From Roseomonas sp. (lineage in GTDB: Bacteria; Pseudomonadota; Alphaproteobacteria; Acetobacterales; Acetobacteraceae), in NCBI GenBank assembly GCA_020249145.1, contig JADCGF010000005.1, positions 310,001-374,000 of the forward strand: a stretch of DNA of 64,000 nucleotides, in the 5' to 3' direction. Below, piece by piece: positions 53,873-63,286 of the stretch; the first letter of the stretch is position 1; each line of letters opens with the position of its first letter. Below the pieces are notes generated by a model, which was not told where the DNA came from, ran no database searches, and saw only the letters and a program-made list of their open reading frames with translations. Both the position numbers and the translations under genes were made by a program.

Positions 53873-54963
53873 GCGGCGGGGGGGATATTGCCGGTGCGGA
53901 TCATAAACGCCGCACGCGTCGCCGCACCGCGCCAATCCGCATTGCCATCCGGGCAGCGCACCAGGCGGACAGAGGGATACCAGAGCGTATCTTCCCGCCC
54001 CTGTTGCCAGCGCCAGTCAGAATTACGCCCATGGGTCAGCATCAGCGCGGGCCGCCCGAGCGCGCCAGCCAGATGCAAAACGGCCGTGTCCACCGTCACC
54101 ACCAGATCAAGCGCCATGATGGCAGCGGCAGTATCCAGAAACCAATCCGGGCCATTATCCATCTCTGGCCCCAAGCGATCGAGCGCGAAGGGCGCTTCCG
54201 TATCCTCGCCCGGTCCCTTTTGCAGCGCGAAAAGCCGCGCGCCACCCAGCGCTGCGATGGGTGCGAAGATGGCAAGCGGCACGGACCGATTGCGATCCAC
54301 CGGCGCCTTGGGATTGCCCTGCCAGACAATGCCGATGCGATAGCCCTGATTGCCGATGCGCTGGCGCCAATGCGCGACGCGTTCCGGTTCCGCCGCCAGA
54401 TAGGGAATGCGCCCCTGATAATGTTGCGGGCGCAGCGCAAGCGCGCGCGGCAGATTGAGCAAGGGCAGCCAGGATTTAACGCCCTGCACCCGGCCCGCCG
54501 CACCACCGGGGCGCGCATCAATCCCCTCCAGCACGGGGGCGAGCAATTTCATCACACGCGGATCGAGCACCGCATGCACGCGCACACCGCGCGCGCGCAG
54601 CAAGGGCAAAAACCGCGCGAATTGGATGGTATCGCCAAGCCCTTGTTCACCCATCACCAACAGCGATTCCGGCAAAGCCCCGCCACGCCACATCGGCATG
54701 GGTTCCGGGCCATTCGGGCCGGGGCGCGTGATCTTGGTAAAAACCTCCGGCATCAGATCAAAGCGCACTTCGTAAGCATCCCAAGCTTCCTGCCAAAGCC
54801 CGGCACCAAATAGCGCGCGCGCAAGTGCTGCCTTTACTTGCAGATTATCCGGCTGAAGCTGCGAAAGCACCCGCAAGGCGGCGGCTGCTTCGGCACAGCG
54901 CCCGGCATCGCGCGCATCCTCAAGCAGATTAAGGATGGGCGAGATATCTGGGCCTTCCGCCAT
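53869..54963 (-). CDS. TPR-glycosyltransferase family 9-like protein
   Basis: The 364-residue protein has an N-terminal helical TPR-like segment (LRVLSQLQPDNLQVKAALAR) and a C-terminal domain with LLVMGEQGLGDTIQFARFLP, IGIVWQGNPKAPVDRNRSVP, and DLVVTVDTAVLHLAGALGRP. These are features of GT9/heptosyltransferase-like proteins. The acceptor is unknown. It precedes the penicillin acylase gene on the minus strand. Confidence 0.8.
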   Translation of the reverse strand: MAEGPDISPILNLLEDARDAGRCAEAAAALRVLSQLQPDNLQVKAALARALFGAGLWQEAWDAYEVRFDLMPEVFTKITRPGPNGPEPMPMWRGGALPESLLVMGEQGLGDTIQFARFLPLLRARGVRVHAVLDPRVMKLLAPVLEGIDARPGGAAGRVQGVKSWLPLLNLPRALALRPQHYQGRIPYLAAEPERVAHWRQRIGNQGYRIGIVWQGNPKAPVDRNRSVPLAIFAPIAALGGARLFALQKGPGEDTEAPFALDRLGPEMDNGPDWFLDTAAAIMALDLVVTVDTAVLHLAGALGRPALMLTHGRNSDWRWQQGREDTLWYPSVRLVRCPDGNADWRGAATRAAFMIRTGNIPPAA

Positions 54964-54973
54964 GGCCTGGCTT

Positions 54974-56473
54974 CTAGCGCCGGCCTGAGGCGAAGCGCAC
55001 CGCTTCTTCTGCCGCGCGAAACAGGGCGCGTGCCTTTTGGCGCGTTTCCTCATATTCCGCCTTGGGATCGCTATCGGCCACCACCCCAGCACCGGCCTGC
55101 ACATACATCACGCCATCCTTGACCAGCGCGGTGCGGAGCGCGATGCAGGTATCCATGCCGCCATCCGCACCGAAATAACCGACACCACCGGCATAAAGCC
55201 CGCGGCGGGATGGTTCCAATTCCTCGATGATTTCCATGGCACGAATCTTTGGCGCACCGGTCAGCGTGCCGGCGGGGAAGCCCGCGCAATAAGCATCCAA
55301 AGCATCCAGCCCCGCGCGCAAGCGGCCCTGCACTTCTGAGCCAATATGCATCACCTGCGAATAGCGTTCCACCTGGAATTGCGCGGTGACCTTCACCGAA
55401 CCGATTTCCGAAACGCGCCCGACATCATTGCGCCCAAGATCGAGCAGCATGAGGTGTTCGGCGCGTTCCTTCGGATCGGCCAGCAATTCGGCTTCAAGCG
55501 CGCGATCTTCTTCCGGCGTGGCACCACGTCGGCGCGTGCCTGCAAGGGGTCGCACCGTCACTACACCGTCACGCGCGCGGACCAGGATTTCCGGGCTGGC
55601 GCCCACCGCGGCGAAGCCACCGAAATCGCAAAAGAACAGGAAGGGCGCGGGGTTGATCCGGCGTAGCGCGCGATAAAGGGCGAAGGGCGGCAAAGCGAAG
55701 GGTGCCGAAAAACGCTGCGCCGGCACAATCTGAAAGCAATCGCCGGCACGGATGTAATCCTTCGCGCGTTCCACCGCCGCGATATAGCTTGCTTCGGTAA
55801 AATTGCTGTCAGGCTGGGGCAAAGCGGGCAGGTCCGCAGGTGGTGCGGGGCGCGGCACGGGGCGATCAAGTGCGGCCTCTGCCTCATCCAACCTGGCATT
55901 CGCTGCTTCCCAGGCGGTTTGCGCATCAGCCCCTGGCCAGACCGGCGCGCAAAGCAGCAGCGTATCGCGCACATGGTCAAACACCGCCATCAGCGTCGGG
56001 CGCGTCATCACCGCATCGGGAATGCCAAGCACATCGGGCTTGGTGGAGGGCAGCTTTTCGATCAGCCGCACCAGATCATAGCCAAGGTATCCGAAAAGCC
56101 CGGCGGCAATCGGCGGCAGGCTGGCCGGCACCACCATGCGGCATTCATTGATCAGGGCACGCAGGCTATCCAAGGCGGGTGCGGCTTCCGCCACAAAACC
56201 ATGCGGGGCGGAAAGCGCGTGGCGATTGAGCTCTGCCTTGCCATTGCGGCAACGCCAGATCAAATCAGGCGCCATGCCAATGGCGGAATAACGCCCGCGC
56301 GCTGCTCCACCTTCAATGCTTTCCAGCAAAAACGCATTGGCCTGCGCGCCGCCAGTCAGTTTCAGGAAGGCGCCAACAGGCGTGTCCAGATCAGCGACGC
56401 GTTCGCGAACCAGGATCTGCCCCCGCCCCGCTTCCAAAGCCGCGCGAAATGCCGCGAAACCACCGCCGCTCAT
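54974..56473 (-). CDS. trpE: Anthranilate synthase component I
   Basis: The 499-residue protein contains FLLESIEGGAARGRYSAIGM, the tryptophan-feedback region signature of TrpE. The chorismate-binding motifs are FQIVPAQRFSAPFALPP, LAGTRRRGATPEEDRALEAE and PAGTLTGAPKIRAMEIIEEL. It converts chorismate and ammonia to anthranilate, the first step of tryptophan synthesis. No trpG is in the window. It is coupled to the preceding ppiD through an ATGA overlap. Confidence 0.93.
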   Translation of the reverse strand: MSGGGFAAFRAALEAGRGQILVRERVADLDTPVGAFLKLTGGAQANAFLLESIEGGAARGRYSAIGMAPDLIWRCRNGKAELNRHALSAPHGFVAEAAPALDSLRALINECRMVVPASLPPIAAGLFGYLGYDLVRLIEKLPSTKPDVLGIPDAVMTRPTLMAVFDHVRDTLLLCAPVWPGADAQTAWEAANARLDEAEAALDRPVPRPAPPADLPALPQPDSNFTEASYIAAVERAKDYIRAGDCFQIVPAQRFSAPFALPPFALYRALRRINPAPFLFFCDFGGFAAVGASPEILVRARDGVVTVRPLAGTRRRGATPEEDRALEAELLADPKERAEHLMLLDLGRNDVGRVSEIGSVKVTAQFQVERYSQVMHIGSEVQGRLRAGLDALDAYCAGFPAGTLTGAPKIRAMEIIEELEPSRRGLYAGGVGYFGADGGMDTCIALRTALVKDGVMYVQAGAGVVADSDPKAEYEETRQKARALFRAAEEAVRFASGRR

Positions 56474-58362
56474 CTGCCTATCACCTGTTCCAGCACGCGT
56501 TCATTGATGCGCACATTTGCGCGCACACGCAATGCCGCCTGGAATTGCTGTTCCAGATCATCGGCAACCGCCTGTTCTATTTCAACACGCACGCGCCCCA
56601 TGCCGAGCGGATCGGAAGCCGGATCGAGGCGCAGGATTTCCGCGACCGAGGCCACCGCAAAACCGCCACGGATTTCCGCCATGGAGGCTTCCCCGCGCTT
56701 GGCTTCAAACAAGGGCGGCAGCAATTCCGGCGGCACCGGGCTGCCCTGCGCGGGATCGCGCCCGAAAGGCGCGGTGCGCGTGCTGACCAGGCCCATTTCC
56801 TGCGCGGCTTCCACCAGAGTCTTGCCACCGCGCTGCGCCGCCAAAAGCCCCGCCGCGCGCGCTTCCGTGAAGCGCCGACGCGCATCGGCAATCACCGCAC
56901 GGCGCAATTCCGGTTCAACCTCGGCAAAGGGGCGAAGCTGCGGGGGCGTGACAGCGCTGATTTCAATCGCCGCAAAAGCATCGCCAATTTCCTGCAAGCG
57001 CGGCGCGGCACCTTGATCCTGCGTGAAAATTGCGCGCAGCACCGCATTGCGTTGATCCGCCGGCACTGGCAGCGCCACGGCCTCATTGCCGGGGCTGCGC
57101 CCGTCCGCATCCAGCGTGGCATTCACCAATTGCAGCCCGAAACGCGGCGCGGCTTCTGCGAGTGTCATCCCACCCGCCAGAGCATCTTCCACCTTATTGC
57201 CGCGTTCATAGGCAAGGTCCAATGCGCGGTCCTTCGCGATATCGCGCCGCAGCTGATCCCGCAGCTGATCGAGTGTGAAAATCTGCGCCGGTTCCACCGC
57301 TTCAACGCCAATCACATGCCAGCCAAAGGGGCTTTGCACCGGGTCCGTGACGCTTTGCGGCAGTGCTGCGAAAGCAGCATCCGCCAGGGCAGGAATGGGC
57401 AGACTGGCCTTGTCACCCATGGGCAGCGCCATGGCCTGACCGCCCGCAGCAGTCGCGGCGGCTTCCACGGTTTCCCACGCCGCGCCCGATTGCCAAAGCT
57501 GCGCCACTTCGCGCGCGCGGGCCTCATCGGCCAACACCACCTGGCGGATTTGCCGCCGCTCTGGCCTGTCATACTGACCATGCCGCGCATCAAAAGCCTG
57601 TTTGATATCGTCTTCGGAAACGGCAATTTCCGCCACTAGGCTTTCCGCCGACAGCACCGCGATGCTGATTTGCCTGAACTCAGGCGTCGAAAAGCGCTGC
57701 GGGTTGTTTTCCAGAAAGCGCTGCAATTGCGCTTCCGTCGGTGCTTCCGGTTCCGGCGCGGCCAAGAACGGCAACAGCACCACATCCGCCACGCGCCGTT
57801 CCGTCTGCCAGACCAGCTGCGGCGCGGTTTGCGCATCCGGCGCGGCAGCGCCCGCGCGCACGGCACCCAGCAATTGCTGGCGCAGCAAATCGCCCCGGAT
57901 CAGCGCCAGGAATTGCGCTTCGGTCAATTCATTGCTGCGCAGCACTTGCGCCAGAACCTGCCGCGAAAAACGCCCATCGGGCCCGGTCAGGCCAGGAATG
58001 GCAAAGACCGTGTCGCGCACCATATCCTCGGTCGCGACCACACCCATGCGCTGCGCCTCGGCCACCATCGCGCGTTCGCCGATCAGGTTTTCCAAAGCGC
58101 CGCCCGCGACCGCGCGGCGGATCGCCTCATTCGGTTCAAAGCGGTTGCCCAACTGGCGCGCGATTCGCGACATTTCGCGCCGCGCGGCGTTCTGCGCTTC
58201 TTCGGCTTCGATCCGCTGATCTCCAACCCGCGCCACCGCCGTGTCGCGGCCAAAATTGCGCACAACATCCTCAATCCCCCAGACTGCGAAGGATAGGACA
58301 AGCAGGACGAAAAGCGCCTTGGCGACCCAGGTAGAGGCCAGGCGACGCATATAGGTGATCAT
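56470..58362 (-). CDS. PpiD-like membrane-anchored periplasmic chaperone/peptidyl-prolyl isomerase
   Basis: The roughly 630-residue protein has an N-terminal TM anchor (KALFVLLVLSFAVWGIEDVV), a SurA_N-like domain (AEEAQNAARREMSRIARQL) and a parvulin-type region around GPFGWHVIGVEAVEPAQIF, with the full match ending at the dimer helices. PpiD helps fold exported proteins. The start is uncertain (58416, 58362 or 58350) because no good ribosome site exists. It is first in a minus-strand series with trpE. Confidence 0.85.
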   Translation of the reverse strand: MITYMRRLASTWVAKALFVLLVLSFAVWGIEDVVRNFGRDTAVARVGDQRIEAEEAQNAARREMSRIARQLGNRFEPNEAIRRAVAGGALENLIGERAMVAEAQRMGVVATEDMVRDTVFAIPGLTGPDGRFSRQVLAQVLRSNELTEAQFLALIRGDLLRQQLLGAVRAGAAAPDAQTAPQLVWQTERRVADVVLLPFLAAPEPEAPTEAQLQRFLENNPQRFSTPEFRQISIAVLSAESLVAEIAVSEDDIKQAFDARHGQYDRPERRQIRQVVLADEARAREVAQLWQSGAAWETVEAAATAAGGQAMALPMGDKASLPIPALADAAFAALPQSVTDPVQSPFGWHVIGVEAVEPAQIFTLDQLRDQLRRDIAKDRALDLAYERGNKVEDALAGGMTLAEAAPRFGLQLVNATLDADGRSPGNEAVALPVPADQRNAVLRAIFTQDQGAAPRLQEIGDAFAAIEISAVTPPQLRPFAEVEPELRRAVIADARRRFTEARAAGLLAAQRGGKTLVEAAQEMGLVSTRTAPFGRDPAQGSPVPPELLPPLFEAKRGEASMAEIRGGFAVASVAEILRLDPASDPLGMGRVRVEIEQAVADDLEQQFQAALRVRANVRINERVLEQVIGR

Positions 58363-58480
58363 GGGAAAGGTGATTACCGCCGCGCGGGCCGGCGCGAAAG
58401 GCCCGATGCTTGCCAAGGCCCCAGGTGGCGGCTAGCCACGCGGGGCAAAACAACGCCCCAAGTCCAGGAGGAACCCCAGC

Positions 58481-59230
58481 ATGACCCCCGGTGTGCGCCC
58501 GCTGATCGCCGGCAATTGGAAAATGCATGGGCTGGCCGCCGAGGCCCAAGCTTTGGCCCGGGCCGTTGCCGCCGGGGCGGCTGGGCTGAAGGCGGAAGTG
58601 CTGATCTGCCCCCCCGCCACGCTGATCGCCCCATTGGCGCCGGTTTACGCCGGGGTGCTGGCCTTGGGCGGGCAGGATTGCCATGAGGCCACCAAGGGCG
58701 CCCATACCGGGGATATCTCAGCCGCCATGCTGAAGGATGCCGGCGCGGGTTACGTTATTCTGGGCCATTCCGAACGCCGCATGGCGTATCGGGAAACCAG
58801 TCACCGGGTCCGCGCCAAGGCCGAGGCCGCCTTGGCCGCCGGGCTGATCCCCGTGGTTTGCGTGGGTGAGCCCGAGGATGACCGGCTGCTTGGCCGGGCC
58901 GAGGAAGTGGTGGCCGAACAAATGACCGAAAGCCTGCCCGCTGGCTTCGGCGCCGCCGGCGGCGTGGTGGCTTATGAACCCGTCTGGGCCATCGGCACGG
59001 GCCGCACGCCGACGGAAGCCGATATCGCCGCCATGCATGCCATGATGCGCGCCAGGCTGGTGGCTTCCTTCCCGGCAGAGGGCGCTGGGCTGCGCTTGAT
59101 CTATGGCGGTTCGGTCAAGCCCGGCAATGCCGTGGCCATCCTGGCGCTGCCGCATGTGGATGGCGCGCTGGTGGGCGGTGCCAGCCTGGTCGCCGAGGAT
59201 TTCCTGGCGATTGCGCGGGCGGCGGTTTAG
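58481..59230 (+). CDS. tpiA: Triosephosphate isomerase
   Basis: The 249-residue protein has IAGNWKMHG (Lys active site), GHSERR (catalytic His), AYEPVWAIGTGRTP (catalytic Glu) and IYGGSVKPGNA (phosphate loop). It interconverts DHAP and G3P in glycolysis/gluconeogenesis. AGGAGG precedes the ATG. It is divergent from ppiD. Confidence 0.96.
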   Translation: MTPGVRPLIAGNWKMHGLAAEAQALARAVAAGAAGLKAEVLICPPATLIAPLAPVYAGVLALGGQDCHEATKGAHTGDISAAMLKDAGAGYVILGHSERRMAYRETSHRVRAKAEAALAAGLIPVVCVGEPEDDRLLGRAEEVVAEQMTESLPAGFGAAGGVVAYEPVWAIGTGRTPTEADIAAMHAMMRARLVASFPAEGAGLRLIYGGSVKPGNAVAILALPHVDGALVGGASLVAEDFLAIARAAV

Positions 59231-59552
59231 ATCGCAAGAGCTTGACTTTTTGTACAAGACGTGATAACATTCACCGCAGTCGAGGCTGGTTTCGTCGTTT
59301 TTCAGGGAAAGGGGGTAAACGTGAGTTTGAAAATTTGCTTCAAAACAAAAATTTTTAAATTTCTAGTGATCTTGCGTTAATTTTTAGCAAAATACCATAA
59401 ATTGCCGAAAATTTTACCAGACAATTGGCGGGGCGGCTTTGCTGCCCCGCCGGCCTTTACTTTGACTTCGCGAGGTTGAACGCAATCGGAAGCTTGTCGT
59501 GGCGCGCCTTGGCGCCTAACTTCCGTTTTTCAAAATCCAGGAGGATGCCAGC
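59231..59552. other. AT-rich gap between tpiA and dapA
   Basis: The segment 59330-59425 is unusually A/T-rich for this genome. A short frame of 19 codons (GTG at 59321 to TAA at 59380) follows GGGAAAGGGGG, so a leader peptide is conceivable but unproven. A hairpin at 59427-59451 follows. The likely dapA promoter lies here. Confidence 0.5.
59427..59451 (+). terminator. Hairpin between tpiA and dapA
   Basis: GGCGGGGCGGC and GCTGCCCCGCC pair over 11 bases (one G-T) around TTT. It could end the tpiA transcript. No strong T-run follows. Confidence 0.6.
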
Positions 59553-60431
59553 ATGTTCAAGGGTTCCATGGTTGCGCTGATCACGCCCATGCGCGCGGAT
59601 GGGTCCGTGGACGAGAAAGCCTTCCAGGAATTGGTGCAGTGGCAGATTGCCGAGGGCACCGAAGGCCTGATCCCCGTTGGCACCACCGGCGAAAGCCCGA
59701 CGCTTTCGCATGAAGAACATATGCGCGTGGTGGAGCTTTGTGTGGAAGCCGCTGGCGGGCGCGTGCCCGTGATTGCCGGAACCGGCAGCAACAGCACGTC
59801 CGAGGCGATTGACTTCACCCGCCACGCCAAGAAGGCCGGCGCCGATGGCTGCCTTGTTGTCACACCCTATTACAACAAGCCGACGCAAGAGGGCATGTAT
59901 CTGCATTTCAAGGCGATTGCCGATGCCGTTGATCTGCCCATGGTGATCTACAACATCCCGCCGCGCAGCGTGATTGACATGAGTGTTGAGACCATGGCGC
60001 GCTTGGCCAAGCACCCGAATATCGTCGGCGTGAAGGATGCCACCGCGAACCTTGTGCGGCCTTTGCATACGCGCCGCGCCTGCGGGGCGGATTTCGCGCA
60101 GCTTTCCGGCGAAGACCATACCGCCATTTCCTTCATGGCCGCCGGCGGGCATGGCTGCATCAGCGTCACCGCCAATGTGGCCCCCCGGCTTTGCGCGGAA
60201 ATGCACAAGGCATGGCGCATGGGCCGGGTGGATGAGGCGATGGAAATCCAGGACCGCCTGGTGCCTTTGCATGATGCGCTGTTTTCCGAGACCTCTCCCG
60301 GCCCGGTGAAATATGCGGCGAGCCTTTTGGCCAAAAGCACCGATCATTGCCGCCTGCCTTTGGCGCCCTGTGGAGAGGCCACACGCGCGCGCGTGCGTGA
60401 CGCCATGGTTTCGGTTGGCCTGTTGAACTGA
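59553..60431 (+). CDS. dapA: 4-hydroxy-tetrahydrodipicolinate synthase
   Basis: The 292-residue protein has [27 protein letters not shown] and the Schiff-base lysine in GVKDATANL. It condenses pyruvate with aspartate semialdehyde, the first step of lysine/DAP synthesis. CAGGAGGATG precedes the ATG. It is followed by smpB 33 bases on. Confidence 0.95.
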   Translation: MFKGSMVALITPMRADGSVDEKAFQELVQWQIAEGTEGLIPVGTTGESPTLSHEEHMRVVELCVEAAGGRVPVIAGTGSNSTSEAIDFTRHAKKAGADGCLVVTPYYNKPTQEGMYLHFKAIADAVDLPMVIYNIPPRSVIDMSVETMARLAKHPNIVGVKDATANLVRPLHTRRACGADFAQLSGEDHTAISFMAAGGHGCISVTANVAPRLCAEMHKAWRMGRVDEAMEIQDRLVPLHDALFSETSPGPVKYAASLLAKSTDHCRLPLAPCGEATRARVRDAMVSVGLLN

Positions 60432-60464
60432 AAGGGATGCGCCCGCGCGGTGGGCGCTTGAGAT

Positions 60465-60950
60465 ATGGCCGAACCGCGTAAGAAGGGCATGATTTCCCAC
60501 GGCATCGCCGCGCAGAACCGCAAGGCGCGGTTTGATTATAAGATCAATGAGACCATCGAAGCCGGGCTTGCGCTGGTGGGGCCTGAGGTGAAGTCACTCC
60601 GCGCCGGGCGGGCCACGCTGAGCGAAGCCTGGGCCGGCGAACGCGATGGGGAGATGTGGCTATTCAATGCCCATATCCCGGAATGGCAGGCGGGGTCCTT
60701 CATGGCGCGGTTTGAGCCTCGGCGCCCGCGCAAATTATTGCTGCATCGGAAACAGGCGCGCGAATTGATTGGAGCGATCACGCGCGAAGGGGCGACGCTT
60801 GTGCCGCTGGATATTCACTTCAATGAACGCGGGCGGGCGAAGGTATTGCTGGGGTTGGCTGAGGGGAAGAAGAAGCATGATAAGCGTGCGGCGATTGCCG
60901 CGCGGGATTGGCAGCGGGATAAGGCAAGGGTGATGCGGGATAAGGGGTAA
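60465..60950 (+). CDS. smpB: SsrA-binding protein
   Basis: The 161-residue protein contains AQNRKARFDYKINETIEAGL, GPEVKSLRAGRATLSEA and LGLAEGKKKHDKR, with a basic C-terminal tail (DWQRDKARVMRDKG). It delivers tmRNA to stalled ribosomes. dapA-smpB is a common alphaproteobacterial pairing. No tmRNA gene was recognised in the window. Confidence 0.95.
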   Translation: MAEPRKKGMISHGIAAQNRKARFDYKINETIEAGLALVGPEVKSLRAGRATLSEAWAGERDGEMWLFNAHIPEWQAGSFMARFEPRRPRKLLLHRKQARELIGAITREGATLVPLDIHFNERGRAKVLLGLAEGKKKHDKRAAIAARDWQRDKARVMRDKG

Positions 60951-61227
60951 GATCAGTTTCTGGGCTGAATTCCTTGGCCCCTCACTACCCATGCCACCCG
61001 TTTCTGCCGACGGTTGGACATGGGGCTCGTTCAACCCAGCTTGGCGTGACGGAATCGCCTCCCCTCTGGAGGAGCTCCTCTTTTGCATGCGATGCTGGCC
61101 GAATTGGATACGTTGACACGGCAAGAGATGGAAAAACTCTGCGAAGCGATCCGCGCCGCCGGAATCACGATAGATTAGCCAGTCAGGGCCTTGGTTAGGC
61201 GGGGAGCCAACGGTGGCGAAGGCGTCA
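60951..61227. other. Gap downstream of smpB with a possible tiny frame
   Basis: A 28-codon frame at 61092-61178 (MLAELDTLTRQEMEKLCEAI then RAAGITID) has a helical look but no clear context and is probably a fragment. GGAGGAGCTCCTC nearby is palindromic. This is the boundary between core genes and the accessory right end. Confidence 0.4.
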
Positions 61228-62523
61228 TTAGGCGCCCGTCGGCCCCGATGCTGGGGGCGGTGCCTCTGTGTTAGCCGACGCTTGGCGACCCCTTACCAGC
61301 CTGTCTTTGGCGAGCGCGACAACCTCCTGGACAAAGCCTGGTACTGCTTTCGCTGCGTCTTTCACCGAGGACGAGTTCATCAGCTCGTGCACAGGGCTTC
61401 CATGGCTTGGCTGCTCAACGAACCTCAAAGGCTGCTCGTCTAGCCGCGTCAGCGCCGACTCTAAAAGCTTCGCTGCGAGGTCATCATCTGTGTTGATAGC
61501 TTCGCGTCTGAAACCCTCGTAAGCCTTTGCCACTGCTGCCTTAAAGGCATAATCTTCAGAGAGGCGAAAGCGCTGGCCGATTTGTTTCGTCGCGAGCCAC
61601 GCGAACCAAATCGCGGGACCAATCGACATCATTGCGAAAAGAACCTGAAGGCCCAATGCTGGCCATCCTGCGTCGGCAGCGGCAAGAGCGCCCGAAATTG
61701 CCATGACGCGTTCTGGACCCTTCCATGCACAAAAACCGAGAGCCAAGGCTAAACCGAGAACCCAATAAAGGATAGAGCGATTGAGTTTCTTCGTTTTCTC
61801 GTCGAAGGCTGCTGCCAAACCTTGGCTTGTTGCTGCCGCATATGCTGCCTCAAGCCTAGTCATAACTGCGCCTGCGTCGCGATCTTTTGCTGCGAGGGCA
61901 TCTGCTGTTTTCACGGTCTCGGACAGCTTGGAAGCAATGGCGGCACGGTCTGTTTCGGCACTATTCATGAATGCCGCCACTGATTTGCTGGCGTCGCTCA
62001 AAGTTTGTAGATCGGTAGGAAGCTGCTCGGCAGTTTTATCGGCGGCCTCAATTCTTGCCAACATTTGATCTAAATTTTGAGTCCGTGGTTCGATCGCGTT
62101 TAGACTTGCTTCTAGCGACCGTAAGCGTGTTGTCGCCCGACGCATTTCCACTAAACGTTTTTTGTTATCGAAAGAATTATCTACGAAACGGCGTAAAGAA
62201 TCCAAAGTACTCAATATGACTGGAGCCATATGAGGGTTTGCCGTTAATTGCGGGACAACCTGACTACGAACATACTCTAATCTGGTGATGTAGGTCTTGA
62301 GCCAAGTCTCAGCATCTTTAGCATTTCTCCATTCATCTGCGGAGACCGCGCTGATGTCCTCTATGAGATCATCAATCTCGTTGACAAAATCCTGAACATC
62401 ATAGCCCAAAAAAGCCGGATTATTCGCAACATGAAATAGTGAACGGCTGTCGGTCAATAAGGCTGCTATTCTTTTTTTGAGAGCCCTCAATTCAGCGATT
62501 AGAGGCGAGACAGTTTCGTCCAT
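61228..62523 (-). CDS. Coiled-coil membrane protein of unknown function (accessory)
   Basis: The 431-residue protein has a helical N-terminal half with coiled-coil features (LRSLEASLNAIEPRTQNLDQ) and two transmembrane helices (ILYWVLGLALALGFCAW, VLFAMMSIGPAIWFAWLA). The C-terminal segment RLSEDYAFKAAVAKAYEGFR recurs in many accessory-island proteins. GC content is lower than the core. I do not recognise a named family. The position next to smpB and hicAB suggests an island. A defence role is inference only. Confidence 0.65.
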   Translation of the reverse strand: MDETVSPLIAELRALKKRIAALLTDSRSLFHVANNPAFLGYDVQDFVNEIDDLIEDISAVSADEWRNAKDAETWLKTYITRLEYVRSQVVPQLTANPHMAPVILSTLDSLRRFVDNSFDNKKRLVEMRRATTRLRSLEASLNAIEPRTQNLDQMLARIEAADKTAEQLPTDLQTLSDASKSVAAFMNSAETDRAAIASKLSETVKTADALAAKDRDAGAVMTRLEAAYAAATSQGLAAAFDEKTKKLNRSILYWVLGLALALGFCAWKGPERVMAISGALAAADAGWPALGLQVLFAMMSIGPAIWFAWLATKQIGQRFRLSEDYAFKAAVAKAYEGFRREAINTDDDLAAKLLESALTRLDEQPLRFVEQPSHGSPVHELMNSSSVKDAAKAVPGFVQEVVALAKDRLVRGRQASANTEAPPPASGPTGA

Positions 62524-62684
62524 TTGTGATGACTCCGGCGGGTTACAGAAGACAAGCCTTTAATGTATTTAGAAGTAAAGTAAACAAAAAACAGCTTTAG
62601 GTCAGTGTGTACGCCTACGATAATCCCCTGACAGTGACCGCATTTGAGCTAGGCCGCAGGCGGCTTTGTTATCAGAACAACACT
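62524..62684. other. AT-rich gap between the membrane protein and hicB
   Basis: The AT-rich stretch 62545-62600 probably holds the promoter of the minus-strand membrane-protein gene. I see no RNA gene or repeat. Confidence 0.35.
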
Positions 62685-63035
62685 TCACGCCACATGATCC
62701 TCACCTTCCAGATACCGCCGCAGCGCATCACTGACGACAGTGTTGAGGTTCACCCCCCGCCGCCTCGCGTAAAGCATCGCACGGCGATGCAGGTCGCGTC
62801 CGGGGCGCACATTGAAGCTGCCTTTCAGCGGCACATCGGGCTTGCGCCCCTCGGCCTCGCAAAGCTCAAGATAATCATCCACGGCTTCCTGAAAGGCTGC
62901 CTTGATGCCTTTGGCGTCCTTGCCTTCATAGCTCACCAGGTCACGGATGAATTCAAGCCTACCATGCAGCACCTCATCCTCATCGCTGTATTCAACCGAT
63001 CCGAGATACCCTTTGTATTCCAGCATCGTGCTCAT
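62685..63035 (-). CDS. hicB: HicB-family antitoxin
   Basis: The 116-residue protein has the partial RNase-H-like HicB fold (YKGYLGSVEYSDEDEVLHGR, FQEAVDDYLELCEAEGRKPD) and a C-terminal ribbon-helix-helix (LHRRAMLYARRRGVNLNTVV) for DNA binding. It neutralises HicA and represses the operon. It overlaps hicA by four bases (ATGA), with the toxin first, as is usual for this pair. Confidence 0.88.
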   Translation of the reverse strand: MSTMLEYKGYLGSVEYSDEDEVLHGRLEFIRDLVSYEGKDAKGIKAAFQEAVDDYLELCEAEGRKPDVPLKGSFNVRPGRDLHRRAMLYARRRGVNLNTVVSDALRRYLEGEDHVA

Positions 63036-63286
63036 ATCAGACCCCCTTCGGTCAGTACCCGCAGCACATCATCAATGACATACATTTTGACGATGTTGCC
63101 GGGGTGCGGCTTGTGCAAAGCAATGGTTGGCGCGGTGGCATGGATGAAGCGCCGGCGGGAACCGCCTGTCTTGCCCCTCACCGCCTCGGCATAGCCGAGA
63201 CCTTCGAGCAGCTTGAGGAGCTCATCCCAGGTAAAGTCTTTCGGCCTGCCCTTCAGCCGGGCAACCAGCTTGTCGCGCCGGGTCAT
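63032..63286 (-). CDS. hicA: HicA-family mRNA interferase toxin
   Basis: The 84-residue protein has a dsRBD-like fold: WDELLKLLEGLGYAEAVRGK, then TGGSRRRFIHATAPTIALHK and PHPGNIVKMYVIDDVLRVL. In classic HicA a GSH motif carries the catalytic His; here it is GSR, a variant seen in a HicA subgroup with HKPHPG. Activity is therefore not certain. The toxin is translated just before hicB. Confidence 0.85.
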   Translation of the reverse strand: MTRRDKLVARLKGRPKDFTWDELLKLLEGLGYAEAVRGKTGGSRRRFIHATAPTIALHKPHPGNIVKMYVIDDVLRVLTEGGLI

